Notes: generated from the sequence alone by a model not told the origin. Counted from the first letter of the stretch, positions 27,807 to 36,009 are shown. The stretch: DNA of 64,000 nt from GCA-2861595 sp035536185 (GCA_035536185.1 DATLOM010000049.1:1-64000), one strand, 5' to 3'. Numbers and translations are program-made.

Positions 27807-28898
27807 TGGCGATGCTGGAATGACCGAGCACCTCCGAGACGACGTGCAGCGGCGTTCCCTGCGCCAGCATGATCGAGGCAGCGGAGTGTCGTGCTTCTTG
27901 GGGACGCCACCGGCCCAGGCCGGCCGCAGCGCACAAGCCGTGGAAGGAGCGGGCGAAGTTGTTCGGGTCGAGCGGCGTGCCCAGGGCGCTCGGGAACAGC
28001 AGCCCATGCTCCTGCCAGAGGGCGCCCAGGGCCAGCTTCTCGGCCGCCTGACGGGCGCGGTGGGTCCGGAGGGCATCCAACAGCGGGGCGGTGAGCCTGA
28101 GCGTCCTGCGGGACTTCGGGGTTTTCAGGACCCGAGTACGAGCCGGGTACGTTGCCCGTCGGGGTAGCTGCCATCGGCGTTCGGCTGGAGGCTGTTGCGT
28201 TTCACGCCCTGGCGGACGGCGAGGGTGCCAGCGTCGTAGTCGAGGTCGGCCCACGCCAGCCCCCGGGCCTCGCCCGGGCGCAGCCCGTAGGCCAGCATCA
28301 ACAGGTAGCAGGCGGAGAGACGGTCGTCGCGGGCGGCGGCCAGCAGTGCGTGGGCCTGGTCGACCGTCAGGGACCGCCCGTCCGCCTGGGCCAGCTTGGG
28401 TGGCGCCGACAGGGAGGCTACGTTGCGGACGACGAGCCCTCCTCGCTCGGCCCAGCCAAGCGCCCGGCGGAGCTGGCCCGCATGATGCGGGGGTAGTTCG
28501 GTGCGTAGCCCTCGGCCCGCTTGGCGTCCCAGGCCGTGTCCACGTCGGCGACCGTGAGCTTGCTCAGAAGCTTGGCGCCGAGAGTCGGCTTGAGGTGCAG
28601 CCGCACGATGACCGCGTACCCGTTGAGCGTGGACGGTTCGAGGGTGCCGGGGAGCGTGGCCAGCCAGCGGTCGAGGAAGGTGGCGACGGTGAGCCGGTAG
28701 TCCGGGACGGCAAGACCGGAGTCGACGGTGGACCGCAGCTCGCGCAGCTTTGTCGCACCTCGCCCTTGGTCCTGCCCGTCACCTTGGACCGGTGGCGGGT
28801 TCCGTCAGGCCGACGGCCGAGCGATACGGCCGCGATCCAGCGGGCTTTGCTGCGTCGAAGTAGATCGAGTCCTCGCCATGCCCGCGAGGGCTGGTCAT
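27721..28898 (-). pseudogene. Tyrosine recombinase (integrase), multiply frameshifted
   Basis: Reading from ATG 28898: an AP2-like arm-binding domain (GEDSIYFDAAK | ARWIAAVSLGRRPDG), a SAM-like core-binding domain (LTVATFLDRWLATLPG, TLNGYAVIVRLHLKP) and a catalytic domain. Catalytic residues remain visible: Arg in YGLRPGEARG, RH in EARHSAAS, and Tyr in TKDVYGHL. The first His of the usual HxxR box is Gln. Changes of frame are needed near 28857, 28757, 28470 and 28140, so no full-length protein can be made. It presumably inserted the element at tRNA-Thr. Confidence 0.85.
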
Positions 28899-29084
28899 TC
28901 GTCCACCCCCCTGTCGCCGGGCGCCAGGCAACCCGCTGGAGAGAATCGTTTTCACGCCCGACCTCCTCATCACCCGCCACTCTGGTCCCGATGGGCGACA
29001 TCGCTGTGAGGCGCCGGTCGCTCATCGCGGGGAGGCCATCAGAGTACGAACTGAAACGGCGGCGCGCCGTGGCGATGCTGAAGG

Positions 29085-29372
29085 TCACCCCCGCCGGAGA
29101 CGATCGACGTATGCCTCCACGGAATCGACCGGTACCCGGCAGCACCGTCCGATGTGGACCACCTCGAGCGCACCGGCGGCGATCAGCTCGTAGGTCTTGC
29201 TTCTTCCGAGCCTGAGGATTCTCGCTGCCTCGCTGACGGTGACGAGCAGGACTACCCCCCGGCTGTCGTCACCTACGTCTCGCTGGGCCACAGCGGTGCG
29301 GGTGAAACGGCCGGCGCTCCCGTTGCCGTGGTCCAGGTTGTTGCCGTAATCCGACATGGCCAGTTCGCTCAT
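29085..29372 (-). CDS. Excisionase / MerR-like helix-turn-helix protein
   Basis: A ~95-residue protein whose C-terminal half is a winged-helix excisionase domain: LLVTVSEAARILRLGRSKTYEL, AAGALEVVHIGRCCRVPVDSVEAYVDRLRRG. ATG 29372 is preceded by GGAG six bases upstream. Excisionases bend DNA at att sites to direct excision. It lies directly upstream of the integrase remnant on the same strand, the usual xis-int order, and seems intact although int is broken. Confidence 0.75.
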   Translation of the reverse strand: MSELAMSDYGNNLDHGNGSAGRFTRTAVAQRDVGDDSRGVVLLVTVSEAARILRLGRSKTYELIAAGALEVVHIGRCCRVPVDSVEAYVDRLRRG

Positions 29373-30310
29373 CACAGCTCCAGCCCGGGCCATCGAGTGC
29401 CATCGGTCGACCACAAGGCGGCAGGCCACGCACGTGGCCGGTGACCGCCCGGGCGATCCTGGCCGCCAGCTCCTCGTCGGCGTCACGGTCCTCGACGCCG
29501 GCGACGTACTGGCCAACCTCGGCTCCAAGGCGCCGACAGTCCTGCCGGTGTCCCGGCTCGGTGTCGGCCGGGTGCTCGCCATAGGGGCCGTGGTCGAGCC
29601 GGCCGGGCGCAATCCGGGCCGAGTTCGACGTCTCCTCGGATGGCTCGGCGGTGCTGGGGGTGCCCATCGGCTGCTCCTTCGCGATGGGGGCCGGCGCCTC
29701 GCAGGTCCCGATCCCCCCACTACTGGGCCGCGACTCGGCAGAACGCGACACACGAAGGTCAAGACCACACCGGCCCCAACGGAGCCAGCTCGCCTACCGC
29801 CGAGGCACCGGTCCGAGCAGGGACTAGGAGCCCATAGCCGCGACGCTCTGACGGCATACAGACTTGCAGGTCACAGGCTGACCTGCGTTGGACGCCCCGA
29901 TTTCGTCTCTCGTTCGCCCCGATCACGAACCAGGATTCGGCACATGAGCAAGGTCGCCATCGCTCCACAGCGAAGAGCGACGGGCGCCTTGCCGGCGAGG
30001 CGAAGAGCCAGCGCTGGGCCTGGGGCGGAACAGCGTGCCTGGCACACTCACGGAGCCTGTTCGATGGCAAGAACCGGCGGCAGCGAATAACTGACTCGGC
30101 TCGCAGCTCTGCGTCGCGCGTTTAGGACTGGTCTGTATGCGGCACCGAGACGGCGGTCGGTCCTTCCCGCCATCTCCCGAAGGTGATTAACCCCGAAACC
30201 ATCGCTGACCTGGGGTTGCACAGAGAGCGCGATGTGCAACGTAGATCCCCGCCGCCCACCGCTTCCCCAGTTCCAGATCCCGGCGCTCGTCGGGTGGTGA
30301 CGACGTGGTG
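29373..30310. other. Element interior without a supportable gene
   Basis: Overlapping short frames exist on both strands. Minus-strand 29356-29667 has a partly protein-like stretch (DADEELAARIARAVTGHV) that may be the remains of a gene ahead of the excisionase. From 29770 to 30310 I see no protein family, RNA fold or clear promoter. The region is consistent with decayed mobile DNA. Confidence 0.4.
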
Positions 30311-30658
30311 TCAGCCACTGGTGAGCCTGGCGACGGCAGCCTGGTAAGCAGCGTGGCCGCCGCGGGGACCGACGGCGATGACCTCGACGGTGTCACAGCG
30401 CTGGTCGTCGGGCAGGAGCCGGTAGATGATCCGGAACCGCTGGGGGCGCTCACCTGGTAAGTCAAAGCGCAGTCGCCGGCAGCCAGTGAGGTCCCCAGAG
30501 ACGTGGCGAAGGCCAAGCGCCTTGCCGGTCTTGCGGTGCTCGGCCAGGTCGGTGATGGCCTGCAGGGCGGCGTCGACGAGTGTGTCGTCGAACTCAGCGA
30601 TGGCTCGCAGGTCATCAAGGACCTGGGGCAATAGCGCCCGATTGTACGATCGGGCCAT
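30311..30658 (-). CDS. RelE/ParE-type toxin
   Basis: A 115-residue RelE-superfamily protein: YNRALLPQVLDDLRAIAEFDDT, helices with HRKTGKALGLRHVSGDLTGCRRLRFDLPGERPQRFRIIYRLLP, then a strand ending VIAVGPRGGHAAYQAAVARL. The R-L-R-F and R-F-R-I-I-Y strands are the family core. The ATG immediately follows the antitoxin stop (TGAATG). Such toxins cleave ribosome-bound mRNA or poison gyrase. Its place in the element suggests an addiction role. Confidence 0.82.
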   Translation of the reverse strand: MARSYNRALLPQVLDDLRAIAEFDDTLVDAALQAITDLAEHRKTGKALGLRHVSGDLTGCRRLRFDLPGERPQRFRIIYRLLPDDQRCDTVEVIAVGPRGGHAAYQAAVARLTSG

Positions 30659-30958
30659 TCAGCGGTAGCGACGAGGGTTGCGTTTCAACGCCTTGGCGGC
30701 CTCCTCGAAGCTGACCCGCTTGTCGCCGGCAGCGTCGAGGCGTTGGCGGGCCTCGGCGGCGTCGAGGTGGTCCTCGATGGCGGGGAGGATCTCGAGCCAC
30801 AACTCCCAGGCGATGATGACTCCCTGGGGTCGGCGATGACTGCCGAAGGTGACGGGATCGGCGCTCACACCATTGCGTTCGAACTCGGCGGCGATCTGGG
30901 ACAGCTTGGCCCGGGCCTCGGTGGTCGGCAGGATCTCTCGATGGCCGGTAGTTGCCAT
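30659..30958 (-). CDS. Phd/YefM-like antitoxin
   Basis: A 99-residue antitoxin upstream of the RelE-like toxin. The N-terminal LPTTEARAKLSQIAAEFERNG, FGSHRRPQGVIIAWELWLEI is a Phd/YefM-like DNA-binding fold. The C-terminal half (ARQRLDAAGDKRVSFEEAAKAL) is an amphipathic toxin-binding tail. It probably autorepresses; CGTAC and GTACG arms 22 bp upstream (30981-30998) are a candidate operator. Confidence 0.78.
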   Translation of the reverse strand: MATTGHREILPTTEARAKLSQIAAEFERNGVSADPVTFGSHRRPQGVIIAWELWLEILPAIEDHLDAAEARQRLDAAGDKRVSFEEAAKALKRNPRRYR

Positions 30959-31304
30959 GCCCTCAACTCTACCCGAAAGTCGTACGCATTCAGGTACGGA
31001 CCGAAGGCGACAGCTCCCTCGGGAGTGAGTGAGAGCCGCACGGGAGTGTGGCTCAGCCCGACATGGGCCACCACGCCAGCCCGAGTCCCTCTGAAGCTGG
31101 CTTTCGCTTCACCGTCTGCCTTCTCCGAACTTGATCGGCTCGCCGGCATCCCCTCCGCGGCGATGGGTGATTGAGCGAAGAGCCAAGTGGGGAGCCAAAC
31201 TCCGCGAACAGCGGTGGACGCCGCCGGACGCTTACGGAAGAAAGCCCAGGTGAAAGTCTATTTCGGCGTATTGTGGCGAACACCGATGGAAGGCGTTTTC
31301 CCGC
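30959..31304. promoter_or_regulatory. Right-end noncoding region: operator and arm sites
   Basis: Contains an inverted repeat CGTAC/GTACG at 30981-30985 and 30994-30998 upstream of the toxin-antitoxin pair. Two further GAGCCAAA-type motifs (31180-31187 with a final G, and 31192-31199, 12 bp apart) match the left-end array and may be integrase arm sites. No gene is supported. Confidence 0.45.
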
Positions 31305-31348
31305 CTCGTAATCGAAACGTCGGGGGTTCGATTCCCCCCTCGGGCTCG
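31305..31348 (+). repeat. Right att core repeat
   Basis: Perfect 44-bp copy of 26270-26313. It lacks the acceptor 5' strand, D arm and 5' anticodon stem, so it is not a functional tRNA but the displaced tRNA 3' end. It ends 4 bp before the queA stop codon. Confidence 0.93.
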
Positions 31349-31352
31349 CGTG

Positions 31353-32405
31353 TCAGGGCAGGACCAGGTGCACGTCGCCGAACTCGTGCCACAGGTAGCC
31401 CTGCTCGATGCTGGCCTCGTACGAGCGGTCGAGCAGCGCCCGGCCGGCGATCGCCTCCAGCATGAGCAGGTGAGACGCCTGCGGCTCGTGCCATCCGGTC
31501 AGCAGCGCGTCGACAGCGTGGACGCCGCCTTCGGGTGTGACGACGAGGTCGGTCCAGCCGTCCAGCTCCTGTAGTACCCCGCTGCGCTCATCGACGGCCG
31601 ATTCGAGGGCCCGCACCACGCTGGTGCCCACTGCGATCACCCGCCCTCCCTCGCTTCGGGTGCTGTTCACCCGCGCCGCCGTCGCCCTGGGCACCTTGAC
31701 CCGCTCGGGTTGGGGGCGCTCGCCCGCTTCGATCGACGCCACGCCGGTGTGCAGGACGATCGGGGTGACGCCCACTCCCTTGGCCACGAGGCGGGTGATG
31801 ATCTCCGGCGTGAAGGGGCGCCCCGCGCTGGGCATCTCGGCGCTCCCGCTCTCCGTCGCATAGACGTTCTGGTAGGCGTCCATGGGCCAGTCGCCGTCGA
31901 CGTAGCTGTAGCGGATAGGCTTGCCGTTGGCATCCAGCCAGGCGGTGAGGGGCTCGGGGACGTGGAGGCGGGCCAGCCACAGGCGGTCGCTATGGCCATA
32001 CCGCTCGAGCAGCTCCAGGTCGGCGCCTTCTCCCGTCAGCGTGATGTGCCGAGGTGGCAGTTCGCCGGCGACGCCCGACCATTTGGAGGTGGTGCCGCCC
32101 ACCGGCCTCCGAGGCTCCACCACCCAGAGGTCGTCCTCCAGCCGGGTCGAGAGGTGGACCACCACGGAAGTTCCGTCCAGAGTGCCCGTACCTCGCAGCG
32201 CGCCGGGAATCGTCCCTGAGGTGTTGACGACCACGAGGTCTCCGGGGGCCAGGAACGCCGGCAGGAGAGAGAAGGTCGTGTGGACCAGCTCGCCCGTGGA
32301 GCGGTAGGCGACCATCAGTCGGACGCCGTCGCGCGTCAGCCCTCGGGCCTCCGGTGGCTCGTGGGCCTCCAGCGCCGGCGGCACCTCGAAAGCGAGGGCT
32401 GTCAT
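31353..32405 (-). CDS. queA: S-adenosylmethionine:tRNA ribosyltransferase-isomerase
   Basis: A 350-residue QueA-family protein that in queuosine synthesis transfers and isomerises ribose from SAM to 7-aminomethyl-7-deazaguanine in tRNA. Recognisable parts are GDLVVVNTSGTIPG, PIRYSYVDGDWPMDAYQNVYATESGSAEMPSAGRPFT and LHTGVASIEAGERPQPERV. ATGA overlap with the SDR gene's stop shows coupling. No other queuosine gene is in the window, so a divergent role is possible. The stop lies 4 bp from the element's right repeat. Confidence 0.88.
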   Translation of the reverse strand: MTALAFEVPPALEAHEPPEARGLTRDGVRLMVAYRSTGELVHTTFSLLPAFLAPGDLVVVNTSGTIPGALRGTGTLDGTSVVVHLSTRLEDDLWVVEPRRPVGGTTSKWSGVAGELPPRHITLTGEGADLELLERYGHSDRLWLARLHVPEPLTAWLDANGKPIRYSYVDGDWPMDAYQNVYATESGSAEMPSAGRPFTPEIITRLVAKGVGVTPIVLHTGVASIEAGERPQPERVKVPRATAARVNSTRSEGGRVIAVGTSVVRALESAVDERSGVLQELDGWTDLVVTPEGGVHAVDALLTGWHEPQASHLLMLEAIAGRALLDRSYEASIEQGYLWHEFGDVHLVLP

Positions 32406-33094
32406 GGTCGTGCTCCGGCCAGGAGATCAGCGGCCCGGACACGGCCGCTCGGCGGGCGCCGGCGGAGCAGCGCCGTCAGCGCCGGCACCACCACCTCCGG
32501 GTGGGGACGATCGGAGATGTCCTCACCGGGGAACGCGTCCTGGTGCATCTGGGTCCTCATGTCGCCGGGATCCACCCACCACACCGTCAGCTGCGGCTCC
32601 TCGACGGCCAGCACGTTGCTCAGCTGTTCGAGCGCCGCCTTCGACGACCCGTAGCCACCCCAGCCGGCGTACGCCTCCACGGCGGCGTCGGAAGTCACGT
32701 TGAGGACGGCTCCGCCACTGCCGACCAGGAGGGGCAAAGCCTCCTGGATCAGGGCGAGGGGAGCGATGGCGTTGACCCGGTAGACGTGCTCGACGACCTC
32801 GAGAGCGATCTCCCGTAGGCGGGGGAGCGGCGAGGCCCCGAGGGTGCTGGCGTTGTTGACCAGTAGGTCGAGGCGCCCGCTCGTCGACCGCGCCGCCTCG
32901 ACGAGGTCGCGGCGGTGGACCGGGTCGGCCACGTCGCCCGGAACGGCTGTCGCGCCTGTCGTCGCGGCGGCTTCAGCCAAGGCATCCGGGCGGCGACCGT
33001 CGATGACGACGTGCCAGCCGTCCCTGGTGAGCTGCTCGGTGAGGGCTCGTCCGAGCCCGAGGGAACCGCCGGTGATGATCGCTGTGTTGGTCAT
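32402..33094 (-). CDS. Short-chain dehydrogenase/reductase
   Basis: A 230-residue SDR: Rossmann motif ITGGSLGLGRALTEQL, NNAST after the fourth strand, catalytic Ser in VLNVTSDAAV and Y-x3-K in GGYGSSKAALEQL. The cofactor is probably NADP(H), from the GRR basic residues after strand 2. It is the first gene of the SDR-queA operon. Its promoter overlaps a palindrome shared with divergent soxR, with a predicted start at the ATG itself, so it is likely a SoxR target. Substrate unknown. Confidence 0.88.
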   Translation of the reverse strand: MTNTAIITGGSLGLGRALTEQLTRDGWHVVIDGRRPDALAEAAATTGATAVPGDVADPVHRRDLVEAARSTSGRLDLLVNNASTLGASPLPRLREIALEVVEHVYRVNAIAPLALIQEALPLLVGSGGAVLNVTSDAAVEAYAGWGGYGSSKAALEQLSNVLAVEEPQLTVWWVDPGDMRTQMHQDAFPGEDISDRPHPEVVVPALTALLRRRPPSGRVRAADLLAGARP

Positions 33095-33100
33095 GTTCGG

Positions 33101-33131
33101 ATGGTAGAACTTGAAGTTAGCTTCAAGTCAA
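33101..33131 (-). promoter_or_regulatory. SDR-queA promoter with 19-bp spacer
   Basis: Minus strand: TTGACT (33131 to 33126), 19-bp spacer, TACCAT (33106 to 33101). The overlong 19-bp spacer is the mark of MerR/SoxR-activated promoters. A start seven bases on falls at 33094, the A of the ATG, so the mRNA would be leaderless. Confidence 0.65.
33109..33128. promoter_or_regulatory. SoxR operator palindrome
   Basis: Perfect 8-bp arms ACTTGAAG and CTTCAAGT separated by TTAG, centred in the spacer of the divergent SDR promoter. The sequence resembles known sox boxes, which pair CTCAAG-like arms. Confidence 0.8.
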
Positions 33132-33139
33132 GCGATAAT
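33111..33139 (+). promoter_or_regulatory. soxR promoter
   Basis: TTGAAG (33111-33116), 17-bp spacer, GATAAT (33134-33139). Predicted start at 33146 coincides with the GTG start codon of soxR. The -35 lies inside the operator, so SoxR could repress its own gene. Confidence 0.6.
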
Positions 33140-33145
33140 CTCACG

Positions 33146-33577
33146 GTGCTGACAATTGGTGAGGTGGCCGAGCGGGCCGGGGTATCGACGTCGGCCTTGC
33201 GCTTCTACGAGCGCCAGGGCCTCATCTCCTCGACCCGCACCGACGGAGGCCAGCGCCGCTACCACCGAGACGTCCTCCGCCGCATCGCCTTCGTGCGCGC
33301 CGCCCAGCGGGTGGGGCTCACGCTGGACGAGATCAGCGCGGCCCTGGGCACGCTCCCGGACGGCCGGACGCCCACCGCGGCTGACTGGGACCGGCTCTCG
33401 CGGTCGTGGCGGCCCCTGCTCGACCGTCGCATCTCCGAGCTCGAGCGGGTCCGGGACAAGCTCGACAGCTGCATCGGCTGCGGGTGCCTGTCGCTTCGCG
33501 TGTGCCACCTGCTCAACCCGCATGACGTCGCCGCCGGCGAGGGCCCCGGTCCGAGGTGGCTGCTCGACGTCGACTGA
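33146..33577 (+). CDS. soxR: Redox-sensitive MerR-family activator SoxR
   Basis: A 143-residue MerR-family regulator. The N-terminal winged helix reads LTIGEVAERAGVSTSALRFYERQGLI, followed by a coiled coil, and the [2Fe-2S] ligands are C109-x2-C112-x-C114-x5-C120. SoxR senses redox-cycling compounds. Actinobacterial SoxR usually controls few genes; here the divergent SDR-queA pair is the obvious target. GTG 33146 is chosen because the HTH begins at once and a -10 lies seven bases upstream. An ATG at 33101 would overlap the operator. Confidence 0.93.
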   Translation: MLTIGEVAERAGVSTSALRFYERQGLISSTRTDGGQRRYHRDVLRRIAFVRAAQRVGLTLDEISAALGTLPDGRTPTAADWDRLSRSWRPLLDRRISELERVRDKLDSCIGCGCLSLRVCHLLNPHDVAAGEGPGPRWLLDVD

Positions 33578-33618
33578 CGCGAGCTTTTTCGGGCGGTGGG
33601 TGGGTATAGCGTCAAGCC

Positions 33619-34209
33619 ATGGCCACTCCGGTCCCCACCGACGTCCAGGCCGTCTTCGTGGAGCAGGCCATGGAGCACATGCCGTCGCTCTACACCGCGG
33701 CCCTGCGCATGACGCGCAACCCGGCCGATGCCGAGGACCTGGTCCAGGAGACGTACCTCAAGGCCTACCGGGCCTTCGGCAGCTTCCAGCAGGGCACGAA
33801 CCTGAAGGCCTGGCTTTACCGGATCCTCACCAACACCTTCATCAACAGCTACCGGGCCAAGAAGCGCCGGCCCGAGCAGACCGATGTGGACGACGTCGAG
33901 GAGCTGTTCCTGTACCGCCGGCTGGGTGGCCTGGAGGCGGCGGCCGCCGGCCGCAGCGCCGAGGACGAGGTGCTCGAGTCGTTCACCGAGAGCGAGGTGA
34001 AGGAGGCCCTGGAGGAGCTGCCCGACCAGTTCCGCATGGCTGTCCTGCTGGCCGACGTGGAAGGATTCTCCTACAAGGAGATCGCCTCTATTCTCGACGT
34101 TCCCATCGGTACGGTCATGAGCCGGCTCCATCGGGGAAGAAGGGCGCTGCAGAAGGCGTTGTTCGAGTTCGGCATGAACCGCGGTCTTGTCGGAGAGCGA
34201 GAAGGATGA
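33619..34209 (+). CDS. sigR: SigR/SigH-type ECF sigma factor
   Basis: A 196-residue ECF sigma factor of the thiol-oxidative-stress group. Region 2 is LYTAALRMTRNPADAEDLVQETYLKAYRAF with NLKAWLYRILTNTFIN, and region 4 is ALEELPDQFRMAVLLADVEGFSYKEIASILDVPIGTVMSRLHRGRRAL. The N-terminal H-M-P-S-L-Y is typical of SigR. ATGA overlap with a zinc anti-sigma gene supports a SigR-RsrA pair. A TATAGC -10-like element ends nine bases before the ATG; no SigR-type autoregulatory promoter was found. Confidence 0.92.
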   Translation: MATPVPTDVQAVFVEQAMEHMPSLYTAALRMTRNPADAEDLVQETYLKAYRAFGSFQQGTNLKAWLYRILTNTFINSYRAKKRRPEQTDVDDVEELFLYRRLGGLEAAAAGRSAEDEVLESFTESEVKEALEELPDQFRMAVLLADVEGFSYKEIASILDVPIGTVMSRLHRGRRALQKALFEFGMNRGLVGEREG

Positions 34210-34529
34210 CCGGCTTCGGTGACATAGGCGACATCGGCAACTGCGGCGACGGGGGGATCGGTGACTGCGGTGAGGCGATGCACCGCCTCTACCACTACCT
34301 CGATGGTGAGCTCGACGACGTACGGCGAGCGGACATCAAGACCCACCTCGACAACTGCCTGCCCTGCCTCGACGCCTTCGACTTCGAGGCGGAGCTGCGT
34401 TTGGTGATCGCCCGCAAGTGCCGGGACCGGGTCCCCGACGACCTCCGGGCCCGCATCGCCGTGGCCCTCCAGCACGAGTTCAAGGCGGCCGGCGGCCCCC
34501 CGATCACGGACGGAATTACCGGGCTCTGA
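34206..34529 (+). CDS. rsrA: Zinc-binding anti-sigma factor (RsrA-like)
   Basis: A 107-residue ZAS-domain anti-sigma factor: a Cys-containing N-terminus (DCGEAMHRLYHYLDGEL) and the H47-x3-C51-x2-C54 zinc motif (THLDNCLPC). Oxidation of the cysteines should release zinc and the sigma factor. The N-terminal 20 residues contain an unusual Gly-Asp-Ile repeat. Start at ATG 34206 overlaps the sigma stop. Mechanism inferred from RsrA homology. Confidence 0.88.
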   Translation: MTGFGDIGDIGNCGDGGIGDCGEAMHRLYHYLDGELDDVRRADIKTHLDNCLPCLDAFDFEAELRLVIARKCRDRVPDDLRARIAVALQHEFKAAGGPPITDGITGL

Positions 34530-34548
34530 GGGGCGTTGCCAACAGGCA

Positions 34549-34737
34549 ATGAGTGAGCAGTCGGTCAAGGCGACCCCGTTCGGCGGGGCCGAGCGCCCGT
34601 CCCGCTCCTTCGGCCGCGGCCGGGTGTGCCGGGAGCAGGGCTGCTCGACCCGACTGTCCATGTACAACAGCGGGAAGTACTGCTACGAGCACGAGCCGAT
34701 GGCCGTTCCCCGCACCCGCGGCAAGAAGATCGCCTAG
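34549..34737 (+). CDS. Small putative zinc-binding protein
   Basis: A 62-residue basic protein with a likely metal site: VCREQGCSTRLSMYNSGKYCYEHEP (C-x4-C, then C-x2-H). Small proteins of this pattern sit near SigR genes in actinobacteria, function unknown. It ends with a basic tail (RTRGKKIA). No clear ribosome binding site is seen. Confidence 0.65.
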   Translation: MSEQSVKATPFGGAERPSRSFGRGRVCREQGCSTRLSMYNSGKYCYEHEPMAVPRTRGKKIA

Positions 34738-34771
34738 AGCCGCCGGTGCCGGCAGCGTTAGCATCAACCCC

Positions 34772-34909
34772 ATGCAGCTCCTCCTCGCCGCCAAGGTGTG
34801 GCACTACTGGATCGGGATCGCCATCCTGATCCCGTCCCTGCTCCTTGTGGTCTTCACCATCCTCGGCTATCTCTCCAAGGTCACCAGCAACAAGTACCCC
34901 AAGCAGTAG
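34772..34909 (+). CDS. Small single-span membrane protein
   Basis: A 45-residue protein: MQLLLAAKVWHYWIGIAILIP, then a long hydrophobic segment SLLLVVFTILGYLSKV and a short basic tail NKYPKQ. Hydrophobic and clearly codable as a membrane peptide. It ends 2 bp before the next gene's start. Function unknown. Confidence 0.65.
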   Translation: MQLLLAAKVWHYWIGIAILIPSLLLVVFTILGYLSKVTSNKYPKQ

Positions 34910-34911
34910 CA

Positions 34912-36009
34912 GTGGCCGATCGTGCTGCGCCGGCCCCCGAGCCCATCTCGTGGGAGATGGCCGAGAAGGTGGCGATCCGGGTGGCCGGTCGGGAGCCGCT
35001 GGCCAGCTCGTACCACTACGACTCGCTCGGGCCCGACTTCACCGAGCTGACGGCGCTGGCCGAGGAGCTGGTGGCCGAGGCGACGGGGCTGCGCTCGCTG
35101 GTGGGGCCGGCCCGGGCGCGGGTGACGGACAGGGAAGGCTGGGTCCGGGCCAACATCGCCTCCTTCCGCCGTCTTCTCCGGCCGCTCACCGACAAGCTGG
35201 GCCCGAAGCTCTCCTCCAGTCCTCTGGCGCCGGTGAGCCGGGCCGTCACCGGTGCGCAGCTGGGCACGATGCTGGGCTGGATGTCGAGCCGGGTGCTCGG
35301 CCAGTACGACCTGCTCCTGGTGGAGGAGGAACGGCCCGAGGACCAGGACATCGTGTACTACGTGGGCCCGAACGTCCTGGCCCTGGAGAAGCGATTCGGC
35401 TTTCCGCCCCGGGAGTTCCGCCTGTGGCTGGCTCTCCACGAGGTCACCCACCGCTGCCAGTTCACCGGCATCACCTGGCTGCGCCCGCACTTCCTGTCGC
35501 TGGTCGAGGGCACCCTCGACAGCGTCGATCCCGACCCGAAGCGCTTCCTCGACGCCCTGCGGAAGGCGGTCGACGAGATGCGGGCGGGGCGCAACCCGCT
35601 GGCCGAGGGCGGCATCGTCGGCCTCCTGGCCAGCCCCGAGCAGCAGGCCCTGCTTCATCAGGTCGGTGGGCTCATGAGCCTGCTCGAGGGGCACGGCGAC
35701 GTCACCATGGACCGGGCCGGCGCCGGCCGCATCCCCAGCGCGTCCCGGTTCTCCAAGGTGCTGCACCAGCGCCGGGCCGAGGTGAGGGGCCCGGCCCGCC
35801 TGCTCCAGCAGCTCATCGGGCTCGAGGCCAAGATGAAGCAGTACGAGCAGGGGGAGCGCTTCATCGAGGCGGTGGAGGCGGCCGGCGGCCCCGAGCTGTT
35901 CGAGCGGGTGTGGCAGGGGCCGGAGTGGCTGCCCGACCTCTCGGAGATCCAGGAGCCGTCACGGTGGATCGAGCGGGCCACGACCGGAGCGCCGGCCGCC
36001 GCCAGCTGA
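34912..36009 (+). CDS. Zinc-dependent metalloprotease-like protein (zincin_2)
   Basis: A 365-residue protein of the actinobacterial zincin_2 / 'coenzyme F420 biosynthesis associated' family. The zinc motif is H176-E-V-T-H180 in LWLALHEVTHRCQF. Also seen are GWMSSRVLGQYDLLL and YYVGPNVLALEKRFGFP, both conserved. It regularly precedes tilS and hpt in actinobacteria, as here. GTG 34912 follows the small membrane gene by two bases. The physiological substrate is unknown. Confidence 0.85.
   Translation: MADRAAPAPEPISWEMAEKVAIRVAGREPLASSYHYDSLGPDFTELTALAEELVAEATGLRSLVGPARARVTDREGWVRANIASFRRLLRPLTDKLGPKLSSSPLAPVSRAVTGAQLGTMLGWMSSRVLGQYDLLLVEEERPEDQDIVYYVGPNVLALEKRFGFPPREFRLWLALHEVTHRCQFTGITWLRPHFLSLVEGTLDSVDPDPKRFLDALRKAVDEMRAGRNPLAEGGIVGLLASPEQQALLHQVGGLMSLLEGHGDVTMDRAGAGRIPSASRFSKVLHQRRAEVRGPARLLQQLIGLEAKMKQYEQGERFIEAVEAAGGPELFERVWQGPEWLPDLSEIQEPSRWIERATTGAPAAAS

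Larger units (their letters stand above)
26314..31348. mobile_element. tRNA-Thr integrated element (prophage/ICE remnant)
   Basis: A 5.0-kb insertion bounded by perfect 44-bp direct repeats (26270-26313 and 31305-31348) that duplicate the 3' part of tRNA-Thr. It contains a tyrosine recombinase pseudogene, an excisionase gene, a phage head-protein fragment, a toxin-antitoxin pair and small ORFs. Short GAGCCAAA repeats near both ends may be integrase arm sites. It ends 4 bp before the queA stop codon. The integrase decay suggests that it is immobile. Confidence 0.9.

Noticed and set aside
31305..31348. A second tRNA-Thr gene
   Set aside because: Only the 3' part is present; no acceptor 5' strand, D arm or 5' anticodon stem precedes it. 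It is an attachment-site duplicate.
26314..31348. A CRISPR array or insertion sequence
   Set aside because: The repeats are two att cores and short arm-like motifs, not regularly spaced repeats with unique spacers; no transposase or terminal inverted repeats were seen. No CRISPR array was noticed elsewhere in the window either.
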